Source of the DNA: Cohnella faecalis
GTDB lineage: Bacteria > Bacillota > Bacilli > Paenibacillales > Paenibacillaceae
Direction: 5' to 3'
Length of the DNA: 64,000 bases
NCBI RefSeq assembly: GCF_003570905.1
Contig: NZ_QXJM01000029.1
Coordinates: 1-64,000, forward strand
In this document: piece by piece, positions 1 to 8,478 of the stretch
Numbering within the stretch: the first letter of the stretch is position 1
Layout: each line of letters opens with the position of its first letter
Notes under the pieces: generated by a model
Databases searched by the model: none
What the model saw: the letters and a program-made list of their open reading frames with translations, nothing else
What the model was told of the DNA's origin: nothing
Made by a program: the position numbers and the translations under genes

Positions 1-138
1 GCTCGAGCAGCAGTTCCATTCGCCGAGCCCGGGCCTTATTCCTACCGTCGGCATAAGCCCGGTTATCCAGGCGATCGCTTCCGCCGCCGTTCGGAAAGCC
101 GGCTGTATCTCCGATTGTTGATCGTTCATCGTTGCCAT
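1..138 (-). CDS. folC: Folylpolyglutamate synthase, N-terminal fragment
   Basis: Only the first ~45 codons lie in the window; the rest runs off the left edge. FolC adds glutamates to folates in the cytoplasm. The readable start is ATGGCAACG behind a GGAGG-type site, and the peptide contains AIAWITGLMPTVGIRPGL, which resembles the FolC N-terminus (a W-I-x-G-L stretch followed by G-I-R-P-G-L). After GIRPGL the frame appears lost, since the expected E-R-M-E-L-L-L reads in another frame around positions 20-30. The gene begins 29 bases after the valS stop, and valS-folC is the classic Bacillales order. The identification rests on a short stretch plus synteny. Confidence 0.6.
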   Translation of the reverse strand, partial: MATMNDQQSEIQPAFRTAAEAIAWITGLMPTVGIRPGLGEWNCCSS

Positions 139-166
139 GCCTCCATCATCCCCGCAGCCGGCGATC

Positions 167-2796
167 CTAGCCAGCACTTTGTCGCTTGTCGCGGTAATCG
201 TCGCCCTTGCCCGCTCCTGCTCCACGACGTGAGCAGGCGCTTTGGCGATGTAGCCTTCGTTGCCGAGCTTTTTCTCGACACGCTCTACCTCGGAATTCAG
301 CGCCGCAAGCTCTTTCTCCAAACGGGCGATTCCTGGCCGATATCGATTAGTCCGCCAGCGGCAAATAAGCTCCGCGCCCGTCATCATAGCCGACATCGCT
401 TGTCCGGCGCCGATAGCGAGGCATCGATCGCAAGCTGCGACGTATTGCAGAAGCGGCGCAAATAATCCTCGTTGCGAAGCATGATTCAAGCTCCGCTTCT
501 CCCGCAGGCTTGATGAGCAGCTCGATCTTTTGCCCGCGCAACGTTTACTTCTGCGCGAACGTTGCGGACGGAACGAATCGCTTCCATCAGAAGCTCCATT
601 TCCTTGACCGCATCCGGAGCTTCGAAAGCAGGATCGTACTTCGGCCACTCGGCAAGCGAGATTGTCTCGCCCGCTCGTGCGGCAGATGCTGCCAAATCTC
701 TTCGACAAAAACGGCATGAAAGGATGGAGCAGACGCTGGGTCCGATCCAGCACGTAGGCAAGCACCGACTGCGTTCCTTTTTTGGCTTCCGCGTTATCGC
801 TCCACAGGTTCAGCTTGGCGAACTCGATATACCAGTCGCACAGATCGTCCCAGATGAAATTATACAGCAGACGTCCCGTCTCTCCGAATTCGTAGGAATC
901 CATCATGCGGGTAATGTCGCGCGTCGTCTCGTGGAACCGGTGCAAAATCCAACGGTCGGCAGTCGAAAGCGGTCCGGTCAAATCGATATCGGATACGGAG
1001 AAGCCTTCCAGATTCATAAGCGCGAATCGGGACGCGTTCCATATTTATTGGCAAAATTGCGCGCTTGCTCGACCTTCTCCCAACGGAAACGAAGGTCTTG
1101 CCCCGGCGTGCTTCCCGTCGAAATCATGAAGCGCATCGCATCCGCGCCGTACCGCTCGATAACTTCGATAGGGTCGACGCCGTTGCCGAGCGACTTCGAC
1201 ATCTTGCGCCCTTCGGAATCGCGGACGAGTCCGTGAATAAGCACGTCCTTGAACGGAATTTGCTCCGTAAATTCAAGGCGGTGAAAAATCATCCGGGCAA
1301 CCCAGAGAGTAAATAATATCGTAGCCGGTAACGAGAACGTCGTCGGGTAATATCGTTGCAAATCTTTCGTGTCGTCAGGCCATCCGAGCGTTGAAAACGG
1401 CCATAGCGCGGAGCTGAACCACGTGTCGAGAACGTCCTCGTCCTGACGCCATGGAGAACCCGGCTCGCCCGACCCTTCCGGAGCTTCCATGCCGACGTGC
1501 AGCTCGCCCGTTGCATCGTTGTACCAGGGGGAATGCGATGCCCCCACCACAGCTGACGGGAAATGCACCAATCGCGGACATTCTCAATCCAATGCAAGTA
1601 AATTTTCTCGAAACGGTCGGAACGAACTGGACTCCCGTACCCGATTTTTGCGAATCGATCGCTTTCTCAGCGAGCGGCTTCATGGATACGAACCACTGCG
1701 TAGACAAATATGGCTCGACGACCGCACCGCTGCGCTCGCTGTGGCCGACCTGATGCACGTGCTCCTCGATTCGAATGCACACTTGCTGCTCCTGCAAATC
1801 CTTCACGATCGCTTTGCGCACTCCGCCCGGTCCATCCCTTGTACGGACCCGCATTGTCATTCATGCGGCCGCTCTCATCCATCACGATGATTTGCGGCAA
1901 TTGGTGACGCGCGCCCACCTCGAAATCGTTCGGATCGTGCGCAGGCGTAATTTTGACGGCGCCGCTGCCGAACTCCTTGTCGACATACTCGTCGCCGATA
2001 ATCGGAATTTCCCGACTGACGATTGGGAGCAGAAGCATCTTGCCGATCAAATGCTTATAGCGCTCGTCTTCCGGATGAACCGCTACGGCCGTATCTCCCA
2101 GCATCGTTTCCGGACGCGTCGTCGCGACGGTCAGATGACCGCTTCCGTCTGCGAGCGGGTAGCTCAGATGATAGAGGTTCCCGTTCACTTCTTTGTATTC
2201 GACCTCGATATCGACAGAGCCGTACGCGCCGCCGGATCCCAGTTGATGATCCGCTTCCCGCGATAGATCAATCCTTTGTCGTACAGACGAACGAACACTT
2301 CGCGAACCGCTTTGGAAAGGCCTTCGTCCATCGTAAACCGTTCACGCGAGTAATCGAGGCTTAGGCCCATCTTGGCCCATTGGCTCCGAATCGTGCCCGC
2401 GTAGTGTTCCTTCCAATCCCAGACTTTCTCCAGGAACGCTTCGCGGCCGTAATCGTAACGGCTTTTGCCTTCCTCCTCGCGCAGCTTCTGCTCGACCTTC
2501 GTCTGCGTGGCAATGCCCGCATGGTCGGTGCCGGGCAGCCAGAGCGCGTCGAACCCTTGCATTCTTTTGAAGCGAATCAGAATATCCTGCAGCGTGTAAT
2601 CGAGAGCGTGGCCGATATGAAGCATGCCCGTCACGTTCGGCGGCGGAATGACGATCGTATATTTCGGTGCGTCGGGACGGCGTCCCGCTTGGAAATAGCC
2701 GCCTTCGATCCAAGCGTCGTACCACTTTTTCTCGGCGCTAGTCGGATCGTAGGTTGTCGGCATTTCAAGATTGACCCGATCTTGGGTTTCGGACAT
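167..2796 (-). CDS. valS: Valyl-tRNA synthetase, multiply frameshifted in this sequence
   Basis: Class I aminoacyl-tRNA synthetase that charges tRNA-Val. The N-terminus ([13 protein letters not shown]) follows a GGAGG site. Visible family motifs are [15 protein letters not shown] (HIGH), [27 protein letters not shown] from the editing domain, [18 protein letters not shown] (KMSKS) and the C-terminal coiled-coil arm ([18 protein letters not shown]). The reading frame breaks about ten or more times, for example near 2208, 1845, 1612, 1533, 1345, 1050, 705 and 540. Most breaks are repaired by one added base (GCTCTGTCGAT should read GCTCTGTCCGAT). The total span fits a normal ~880-residue ValS. 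Because valS is normally essential and single copy, sequence error is far likelier than decay. Expression is controlled by the T-box upstream. Confidence 0.93.
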
Positions 2797-2839
2797 AAAA
2801 GATTAACCTCCAGCAGGCGATCTATTCTAAAAAACACAA

Positions 2840-3117
2840 AAACCTCCCGTCACAAAGGACGAAAGGTTAACTTCCGTGGTGCCACCTTAATTCCGAACAG
2901 GCTTCCATTCGCGGGAACCGTTCGGCGCTTGGTGCAGGATAACGGCTGCAACCGTCCCGTCTTAGTCCAGCCGCAAAGGCCGGTTCGAACGGGAAACTCC
3001 GGGGCGACTCGTACAAGCGTTCGTTCCTGCGGAAACCTTGCAGCGCCGTCTGACCGGCGGTTCCGCTCTCTGTAGGGATTTCGCTCGCACTCTTCCCTTT
3101 CCACGTCTTTCTCTCCT
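2840..3117 (-). promoter_or_regulatory. T-box leader of valS
   Basis: On the minus strand the leader carries the T-box sequence AAGGTGGCACCACGG (2874-2888). It is followed by a terminator hairpin (AACCTttCGTC / GACGggAGGTT plus a T-run, 2840-2869) and then the valS ribosome-binding site. This is the standard layout: uncharged tRNA-Val binds the leader, stabilises the antiterminator and permits read-through. A structured Stem I region lies at about 2950-3090. I did not resolve the specifier codon. Confidence 0.92.
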
Positions 3118-3145
3118 ATTCTACCCGTCCCGCAAAAAGAGTCAA
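3118..3145 (-). promoter_or_regulatory. SigA-type promoter for the valS T-box transcript
   Basis: The minus strand reads TTGACT (3145-3140), 16 bases, then TAGAAT (3123-3118), placing a start a few bases before the T-box leader. Confidence 0.7.
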
Positions 3146-3191
3146 CTGGCGGCCGCCCCAGCCGTCGGCCCATCTTGGGCTCCTATGCGTC

Positions 3192-4161
3192 TCAACCCGG
3201 CTTAATGGATTTTCCGGTTTCCGGCGTCGTCAGCTTGTCGAAAAAACCGAGAGACTTGTCCCGGTCAGGGGAACCCCGAAGCGCCATAGCCGAACGAGGA
3301 TGCTCCCCGAGCGTGCCCGTTATCATATACGGAACGATATAGCCCCATTCCTCCTTTTCCCTTAGAGGAATCATATAATCGTCGATCATTCTCAAGATCG
3401 GCCGGAGGCTGTATTTGGCAGGGTTGAGCCGGGCGGCCAGCAGCTCCGTCGGACAATTCCCCGCCGCTCGTCCCATCCCGTAGACGGAGCCGTCCAGCAG
3501 CTCCACGCCTTTCTCGGCGCATAGCAGCGTATTGGCGAACGCCAGCTGCAAATTGTTGTGCATATGGGCTCCAGCCGTTTGTTCGGCAGAAGCTTACGAA
3601 ACTTCTTTACCAAATAGCCGATATCGCTCGGCATCAGGCTGCCGTAGGAATCGACGATATACACGACGTCTACGACGCTGTCGTTGACAAGGCCGAACGC
3701 GCTGTCGAGCTGATGTTCTTTGACGCCCGAGAGCGCCATGATATTCAGCGTCGTCTCGTAACCCCGATCATGGAAAATGGAAATGAGCTCCAACGCCTTA
3801 TCGACTTCATGAATGTAACAGGCGACCCGAATGAGATCGAGAACACTTTCCTCGCGCGGCAAAATGTCGTCAACGTCGACCCGTCCGATATCGACAAGCG
3901 CGGACAGCTTGGTGCTTCCCTTTCCGTAATGACCGCCCGCAGCCAGTCGTCGTTCAGGAAACGCCAAGGGCCCGATTTCTCGGCCCCCGGCAGCAGCTTG
4001 GGCGAATTTTTATAGCCGATTTCCATATAGTCCACGCCGGCTTCGTTCAAGCATCTATAGAGGCTCCTCACGAAATCGACGCTGAAATCCCAATTGTTCA
4101 CGAGGCCGCCGTCGCGAATTGTGCAATCGACGACTTTATGATGACGTTTTTTTGCATCCAT
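3192..4161 (-). CDS. HMGL/aldolase-type TIM-barrel protein, two frameshifts
   Basis: Conserved hypothetical with the start of an HMG-CoA-lyase/4-hydroxy-2-oxovalerate-aldolase-like barrel. VVDCTIRDGGLVNNWDF matches the DxTxRDGG metal-site motif, and MHNNLQLAFANTL gives the conserved H-x-N metal ligands. The start is MDAKKRHHK after AAGGAG. Two single-base losses break it: near 3920 (AAAGGGAAGC should have one more G) and near 3571 (GGCTGGAGCC should be GGCTGGGAGCC). The corrected length is 323 residues. The substrate cannot be told. The gene lies just upstream of valS with its own start region, and no thiolase or dehydrogenase partner is nearby. Confidence 0.8.
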
Positions 4162-4201
4162 TGACGGTAAGCTCCTTTTGGCAAACCTTAATTTGATCCG
4201 A

Positions 4202-5176
4202 TTAACGCGCCCGCCTCTTTCGCGCGGCCGGCTTGGTCCTGATCCGGACTGCGCTTCTGCGGGCGGCGGCTTTCGGACTTCGTTTGGTCTTCTTTTTGAA
4301 TACGGCTTTTTGCCGGGTCCCGCTTGCAGCTTTGGTTCGATTGACAGGGACCCGTTTCCTAGTCCGTACGGGCTTGCGCGCCGAACGCGATCGTGGACGC
4401 CGGCCTTCGGCAACAGCGGCGGCAGCCGCGTTCGAAGGCTCGGACAGCGGAATTGGAGCCGCTGGTATCACGCTGTCGACTATCGCAGGCAGCATCGGCT
4501 CGCTAGCAACGGCGACGATGGCATCTGTCGGCGCAAAATCCGCGATTGCAATGGCAGCTTCAGGCTTAGGATTGGGTGGCTCGATTGCTTCGACATGCGC
4601 AGGCGTATGAATCGCGTTCCCTGCAACATGCGTTGGCTCGGGAAGCTTCTTTTCGGCAATTGGCGGAGACTTGTGCCATTCTCTGGCTCCCCGCTCAAAT
4701 CTGCGTGGCTCGTTCCTTTCGCTCCTTGTCGGTTCGAGCAGTTCTTTGCGGATTTTGCGCTCCTTCGCCGGTTCGGGGGCTGTTTTCTCTGCCGGCTTCA
4801 CAGGCTCGGACGGCTTCTTCTCGGCTTTCCGTTTGAGAACTTTGGACTCCGCGCCGGTCGGAGCCGCGGGAATTGCCCGGGGACTGGCGGGAATGACGGC
4901 TGGCGCCAACGGAATTCCTACATCAGAAGCGCCTCTGCCGTTAGTCAATGGCTGCCAGTCGTCCGCACTCGTTCCATGCTTCTTAATCAGTTCCTTCCGT
5001 ATAAATTGCGCCCACTCCAGCTCCCCGTCGTCTTTTGGCGAATCGGCTTCCCGGGCATCCTCCTGTTGCTCCGGCGTCAAAATTTCTGCGGCCGGCGGTT
5101 CGATGGAATCGCGCTCGCCCTTAGAGGAATCCGCTTCAATAGGCCGATTGCGCGGCTCCGTTCCTTCATCGTCCAC
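4202..5176 (-). CDS. Charged Pro/Ala/Lys/Arg-rich low-complexity protein, unknown function
   Basis: 324 residues from a GTG start with a strong AAGGAGG site seven bases upstream. No domain is recognised. The protein is polarised: an acidic, Glu/Asp/Pro-rich N-terminal third (GTEPRNRPIEADSSKGERD), a Pro-Ala-Glu linker (KPAEKTAPEPAKERK), and a very basic tail of Arg/Lys/Ala repeats ending KPAARKRRAR. The basic tail resembles histone-H1-like or polyanion-binding tails, so binding to nucleic acid, teichoic acid or a spore structure is conceivable but unproven. There is no signal peptide or membrane segment. An open frame also runs on the opposite strand, but it has no ribosome-binding site and is probably a composition artefact. 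The gene lies upstream of the aldolase gene on the same strand. Confidence 0.65.
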   Translation of the reverse strand: MDDEGTEPRNRPIEADSSKGERDSIEPPAAEILTPEQQEDAREADSPKDDGELEWAQFIRKELIKKHGTSADDWQPLTNGRGASDVGIPLAPAVIPASPRAIPAAPTGAESKVLKRKAEKKPSEPVKPAEKTAPEPAKERKIRKELLEPTRSERNEPRRFERGAREWHKSPPIAEKKLPEPTHVAGNAIHTPAHVEAIEPPNPKPEAAIAIADFAPTDAIVAVASEPMLPAIVDSVIPAAPIPLSEPSNAAAAAVAEGRRPRSRSARKPVRTRKRVPVNRTKAASGTRQKAVFKKKTKRSPKAAARRSAVRIRTKPAARKRRAR

Positions 5177-5362
5177 ACGTATTCCTCCTTGATAGTTATG
5201 AAAGCTTACACGCTATTCTTTTTTAGAAAGACTTACTTCCCTATCAATATGTCGGAACGCGCGCCTTCGGCATGTACAGGAGCGGAAAATGGCTTAAACC
5301 TAACACTAATAACGCTCGGTCACCATACCGTGGAATGTGATTTCCATTTAGGAGGTTGATAT

Positions 5363-5899
5363 ATGGCACAGGAGGACTCCGGCGACAAACGGCTGAAAGA
5401 AGCCGTTAAGCTGCTGCGAAAAGGGGTGGACGGGGATAAAAAAGCGGCAAAGGACGCTTATGAACGCTTCGTCGAAATACGCGCCGCCAACCCATCGGAT
5501 GCGCTGATTGAGGCCTATTACGGCAGCGCGCTCGCATTGACGGGCCGGGACGCCGTGAAACCGTTGGACAGGTCGGACAAAGCCCAGCAAGGATTGGACG
5601 CTCTGGATCGCGCGGTTGCGATGAACCCGGAAAGAGCGGAAATCCGACTCATACGCGCGGGCGTGTGCTCGCGTCTCCCCGAAGATTTTTTTCACCGCAC
5701 AAAAACGGCCGTCGAGGATTTCGAATGGTTGCTGTCCCGCCATCGGACGGATCCAGGCTCGCTAACTGATCGGCAGCTCATCCAGGTATTGCTCGATCTC
5801 GGCGCGGCATACGAAAAAACCGATAAACCCGAAGAGGCGAAGGCCGCTTGGAAGCGTCTCGCGCAATTGGATCCGAAATACAAGCATTTGGCGAAATAG
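5363..5899 (+). CDS. TPR-like soluble protein, paralogue 1 of 3
   Basis: 178 residues, start ATG after TAGGAGG. It is an all-helical protein with TPR-like repeats: AYYGSALALTGRD, then LDALDRAVAMNPERAEIRLIR, LPEDFFHRTKTAVEDFEWLL and AYEKTDKPEEAKAAWKRLAQLDP. It has no membrane segment, unlike its two downstream paralogues. All three share the order: short N-terminal helix pair, D-A-(Y/F)-(Y/H)-G-S, R-D-(E/A), LD-x-AV, IR-x-(L/I)-R-(G/A), LP-E-x-(F/V)-F-x-R-T, and a final TPR. It heads a closely spaced (+) cluster facing the adenylate-forming operon. The role is unknown; scaffold or chaperone functions are typical of TPR proteins. Confidence 0.85.
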   Translation: MAQEDSGDKRLKEAVKLLRKGVDGDKKAAKDAYERFVEIRAANPSDALIEAYYGSALALTGRDAVKPLDRSDKAQQGLDALDRAVAMNPERAEIRLIRAGVCSRLPEDFFHRTKTAVEDFEWLLSRHRTDPGSLTDRQLIQVLLDLGAAYEKTDKPEEAKAAWKRLAQLDPKYKHLAK

Positions 5900-5934
5900 A
5901 TTCACGTACGGAACATTATAGGGGAGAGATTGGA

Positions 5935-6666
5935 ATGGAAAGGAAAAGCACGGGGAAGACGGAAAAAATATTGCTCATTATCGGCTTTATTCTCGGCGGC
6001 ATCATCCTGATTCTGTTCATAGCAGCGATCATTGCGGCGATGCTGAAAAGGCCGAGAAAAAGCGCAATGGCCATAAAGGAGCTTCCGGTGAACCCGGATA
6101 CGGCCGCCGAGCTTGCCGTTCCGCCTCCGCCGACAAACGAGCAACGGCTTGCCCGAGCCATCGACTTGCATAATGAAGGAGTGGCGGGTAATGCGGAGGC
6201 CGTCAAGGAAGCCGACCGCGAGTTCGAGCGGCTGCGCCGAGACTGCCCCGGCAATCCGGTCGCGGACGCGTTCCACGGCAGTGTAAAAGCGATGCTGGCG
6301 AGGGACGAGACCGACCTGGAGGAGCGATTTCTGAAGGCGATCGACGGTCTGTCGCTGCTTGACGAGGCGGTCGCCGCTTCCCCTCAAGACGTAACAATCC
6401 GAATTCTTCGCGGCAAAGTCGCTTATTGGCTTCCCGAGCCTGTATTCCAACGGACGGAAACTACGATTGAAGACTACGTTGTCGTCATCGACAAGGAGCT
6501 GCGCAAGCCGGGAAGTCTCGACGGTGAAATCTATTTCGAATTGATCGACGAGCTTAGCCAAGCCTACCGGCGGCTGAATCGGCAGCGGGAAGCGGAATTA
6601 TGCGGAAGAAAGCTGCTCGTTCAGCGGGCGAACCGGCGAATGAAGCAAACGGGAACTATCACTTAA
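5935..6666 (+). CDS. Membrane-anchored TPR-like protein, paralogue 2 of 3
   Basis: 243 residues, starting at ATG 5935 behind GGGGAGAG. Residues ~10-35 (ILLIIGFILGGIILILFIAA) form one strong membrane helix followed by KRPRK, so the bulk of the protein may be outside or inside depending on topology; the positive residues after the helix favour an inside C-terminal domain. The globular part repeats the paralogue-1 signature: DAFHGSVKAMLARDE, LLDEAVAASP, IRILRGKVAYWLPEPVFQRT, TTIEDYVVVIDKELRKPGS and AYRRLNRQREAELCG. It lies 35 bases after paralogue 1 and 18 before paralogue 3, so it is very likely co-transcribed with them. Confidence 0.85.
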   Translation: MERKSTGKTEKILLIIGFILGGIILILFIAAIIAAMLKRPRKSAMAIKELPVNPDTAAELAVPPPPTNEQRLARAIDLHNEGVAGNAEAVKEADREFERLRRDCPGNPVADAFHGSVKAMLARDETDLEERFLKAIDGLSLLDEAVAASPQDVTIRILRGKVAYWLPEPVFQRTETTIEDYVVVIDKELRKPGSLDGEIYFELIDELSQAYRRLNRQREAELCGRKLLVQRANRRMKQTGTIT

Positions 6667-6684
6667 AGGGAGGCGGATTTCGAC

Positions 6685-7461
6685 TTGTCGTCCTTAATAT
6701 CGGAAAAAGGGAATACGCAGATGCTGAAAAAAAAGGCGGCCGGGCTTACCCGGAAAAGCTCTCAATCGGAACTATCGCCTGATGCCCCTCCTTCCACGCC
6801 GTTCGAGTACGGGCTGGATCTGGCGATTCGTCTTCATCATCAGGGCATCGAGGGTGATGCGAATGCCGTCAGAAAAGCGAACATCGCTTTCCAGCGATTG
6901 CGCGACGGACATCCCGGCCATCCTATCGCGGACGCTTACCATGGCAGCGTCATGGCCTTGATGGCTCGAGACGAGACGAATGTGATGCAGAAGATGCAAT
7001 TGGCGAAACGCGGCCTCGAACTGCTCGACCAGGCGGTAGCTTCAGAGCCGCGCGACCGAACGATTCGAATGCTTCGCGGCAAAGTCGCTTATCGTCTTCC
7101 GGAGTCGTTTTTTCGGCGAACGGAGACCGCCATCGAAGACTACATCATCTTGATCGACGGTGAGATTCGTTCGCCGGGCGGCTTCGATAAGGAGACTTAT
7201 TCGACGTTGATCAGCGAGCTGGCCGAAGCGTACGAGCGGATCAATCGTCATGAAGAAGCGGCGCTTTGCTGGAAAAACCTGAACAAGCTGACGGAAAATC
7301 CGGCATATCGCAAGCTCGCGCAACGAAAGATGAAGCCGGAAAAAAGCCTCCCAAGCTCCTCCAAGGCCGTCGAGACAAAGCCTCCGGAGCTTCGCGATTG
7401 GATCGGAGCGGCGGTTCTCGTCGCCGGGGCATCCGTCGTGCACTGGATAGGGAGGAGGTGA
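6685..7461 (+). CDS. TPR-like protein with C-terminal hydrophobic segment, paralogue 3 of 3
   Basis: 258 residues from a TTG start placed about ten bases after GGGAGG; an ATG at 6721 is the alternative. The core is closest to paralogue 2 (ADAYHGSVMALMARDE, LLDQAVASEP, IRMLRGKVAYRLPESFFRRT, AIEDYIILIDGEIRSPGG, AYERINRHEEAALCWKNL). The tail DWIGAAVLVAGASVVHWIGRR is a short hydrophobic segment that could be a membrane anchor, the reverse of paralogue 2, which is anchored at its N-terminus. Paralogues 2 and 3 appear to be a recent duplication. No enzymatic motif is present. Confidence 0.83.
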   Translation: MSSLISEKGNTQMLKKKAAGLTRKSSQSELSPDAPPSTPFEYGLDLAIRLHHQGIEGDANAVRKANIAFQRLRDGHPGHPIADAYHGSVMALMARDETNVMQKMQLAKRGLELLDQAVASEPRDRTIRMLRGKVAYRLPESFFRRTETAIEDYIILIDGEIRSPGGFDKETYSTLISELAEAYERINRHEEAALCWKNLNKLTENPAYRKLAQRKMKPEKSLPSSSKAVETKPPELRDWIGAAVLVAGASVVHWIGRR

Positions 7462-7466
7462 ATCGC

Positions 7467-7748
7467 ATGTCGAAAGCTAGCGAGGAATTTTCCAGTTTCG
7501 TCGGCGGACTGAAGCAGGAGTTTGATCAATTCTCCGCCAAATTCGCCGCAGCCGTCAAAGAAGGCGCGGAAGCGGCCGGCGAGCAAATTATGCCGTCGGT
7601 AGAAGAATTCTCCCGGCCGTCTTCGGTATTCGCCGAGAAGTTCGCCGCGGCCGTCAAAGGCGGCGCTACCGTCGCCGGCGGGCAGATCATGGCGGCGGGC
7701 ATGGAGTTCGTTCAAGCGCTTATCGCGTCCAAAACCAAAAAACAATAA
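7467..7748 (+). CDS. Small helical repeat protein, unknown (phasin-like look)
   Basis: 93 residues, start ATG after GGAGGAGG, five bases after the preceding stop. It contains two near-copies of a ~33-residue helix: KFAAAVKEGAEAAGEQIM and KFAAAVKGGATVAGGQIM, separated by PSVEEFSRPSSVFAE. It is Ala/Glu/Lys rich with Phe at regular spacing, predicting amphipathic helices such as those of phasins or coiled coils. It is the last gene of the TPR cluster. The phasin resemblance is only compositional, and no polyhydroxyalkanoate genes are nearby. Confidence 0.75.
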   Translation: MSKASEEFSSFVGGLKQEFDQFSAKFAAAVKEGAEAAGEQIMPSVEEFSRPSSVFAEKFAAAVKGGATVAGGQIMAAGMEFVQALIASKTKKQ

Positions 7749-7795
7749 TTGATCGTCTTCATAAATCCTTGCGGATATCGCGCAGCGTAAAAGAA

Positions 7796-7830
7796 TGGCG
7801 AGTGCCGAAAGCTATCCGGCATTCGCCTTT
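7796..7830. terminator. Bidirectional terminator between the convergent clusters
   Basis: GGCGAGTGCCG and CCGGCATTCGCC form a stem with an eight-base loop, followed by a T-rich tract on the + side and AAAG on the other. It separates the TPR cluster (+) from the adenylate-enzyme operon (-). Confidence 0.75.
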
Positions 7831-7844
7831 CTTAATTTTTATAT

Positions 7845-8465
7845 CTACGTCAGGTCGTCCTTTTTTTGATTGTCGACGATCGTCCGTTGGACTCGATGCA
7901 TCACAATGCCGGGATTAAAATATTCGAGTAATAGAATACCGGGAACGGGGCCGAAGGACATCGTGTATTTTTTATAGGGCGCCTTGTCTTTCATGCGGGG
8001 AAATTGAAGCGCAAGCGGCCGATCGAACAAATCGACCGCTTCATCGGCCGATTTCCACCCGTATTCGGTCAATTTTCGCAATGTCTGCAAGCCTAGAGCG
8101 CTGATTGTCTTTCCGATTCCTTCCTGCTTCGAAGAGATAGCTTCGAACAAAGGCAGCGGCACGTGCGGGGAGCAGACGAGCGCGATATTGTGCGATACGA
8201 CGAACCCGCTCTTTTCTCCGATCAGAACGGATTCCCTTACATAATACGGCCCGCCCGACGGTTGTCCGAACGGCGCCGCTTCCCTATCGTCCAGCTGCTC
8301 TTGCCGAATGACCTTCACCGTCATTTTGTCGTCCATCAACGTTTCAAGCATATCCGTCGTCCGTCCGTCGGTCGTGAGCAGAATATCGAACAGCAAGCCG
8401 TGCAAATAGTCGAACATCGGCTTGTCGTACGGAGATTCCTCATCCTTGTCTTCCTCGTTGGTCAC
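7845..8465 (-). CDS. Chorismate-lyase-like (UbiC/DUF98-type) protein, putative
   Basis: 206 residues from GTG with a GGGAGG site eight bases upstream. The pattern YYVRESVLIG, then VVSHNIALV, VPLPLFEAISS, and GIGKTISALGLQTLRKLTE resembles the chorismate pyruvate-lyase-like fold: R-E-x-x-L-x-G, a strand ending S-x-x-x-L, then L-P near helix 2 and the G-I-G-K-x-(I/L) turn. Known members make 4-hydroxybenzoate from chorismate, for example in mycobacterial glycolipid synthesis and ubiquinone synthesis. As last gene of an operon with three adenylate-forming enzymes, supplying an aryl acid is a sensible but unproven role. The match is by pattern only and could instead mean a non-catalytic ligand-binding member. 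Confidence 0.5.
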   Translation of the reverse strand: MTNEEDKDEESPYDKPMFDYLHGLLFDILLTTDGRTTDMLETLMDDKMTVKVIRQEQLDDREAAPFGQPSGGPYYVRESVLIGEKSGFVVSHNIALVCSPHVPLPLFEAISSKQEGIGKTISALGLQTLRKLTEYGWKSADEAVDLFDRPLALQFPRMKDKAPYKKYTMSFGPVPGILLLEYFNPGIVMHRVQRTIVDNQKKDDLT

Positions 8466-8478
8466 ATAAAAACCTCCC

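Noticed and set aside
562..1236. Open frames on the + strand across valS
   Set aside because: The minus strand carries recognisable ValS sequence throughout; these are antisense frames exposed by GC content.
167..2796. Programmed frameshifting or a true valS pseudogene
   Set aside because: About ten breaks in an essential gene with an intact T-box, each mostly fixed by one base, fit sequence error better.
4178..5359. A 393-codon gene on the + strand opposite the charged protein
   Set aside because: No ribosome-binding site, Trp/Cys/Arg-rich composition, and the minus-strand frame has a strong AAGGAGG site.
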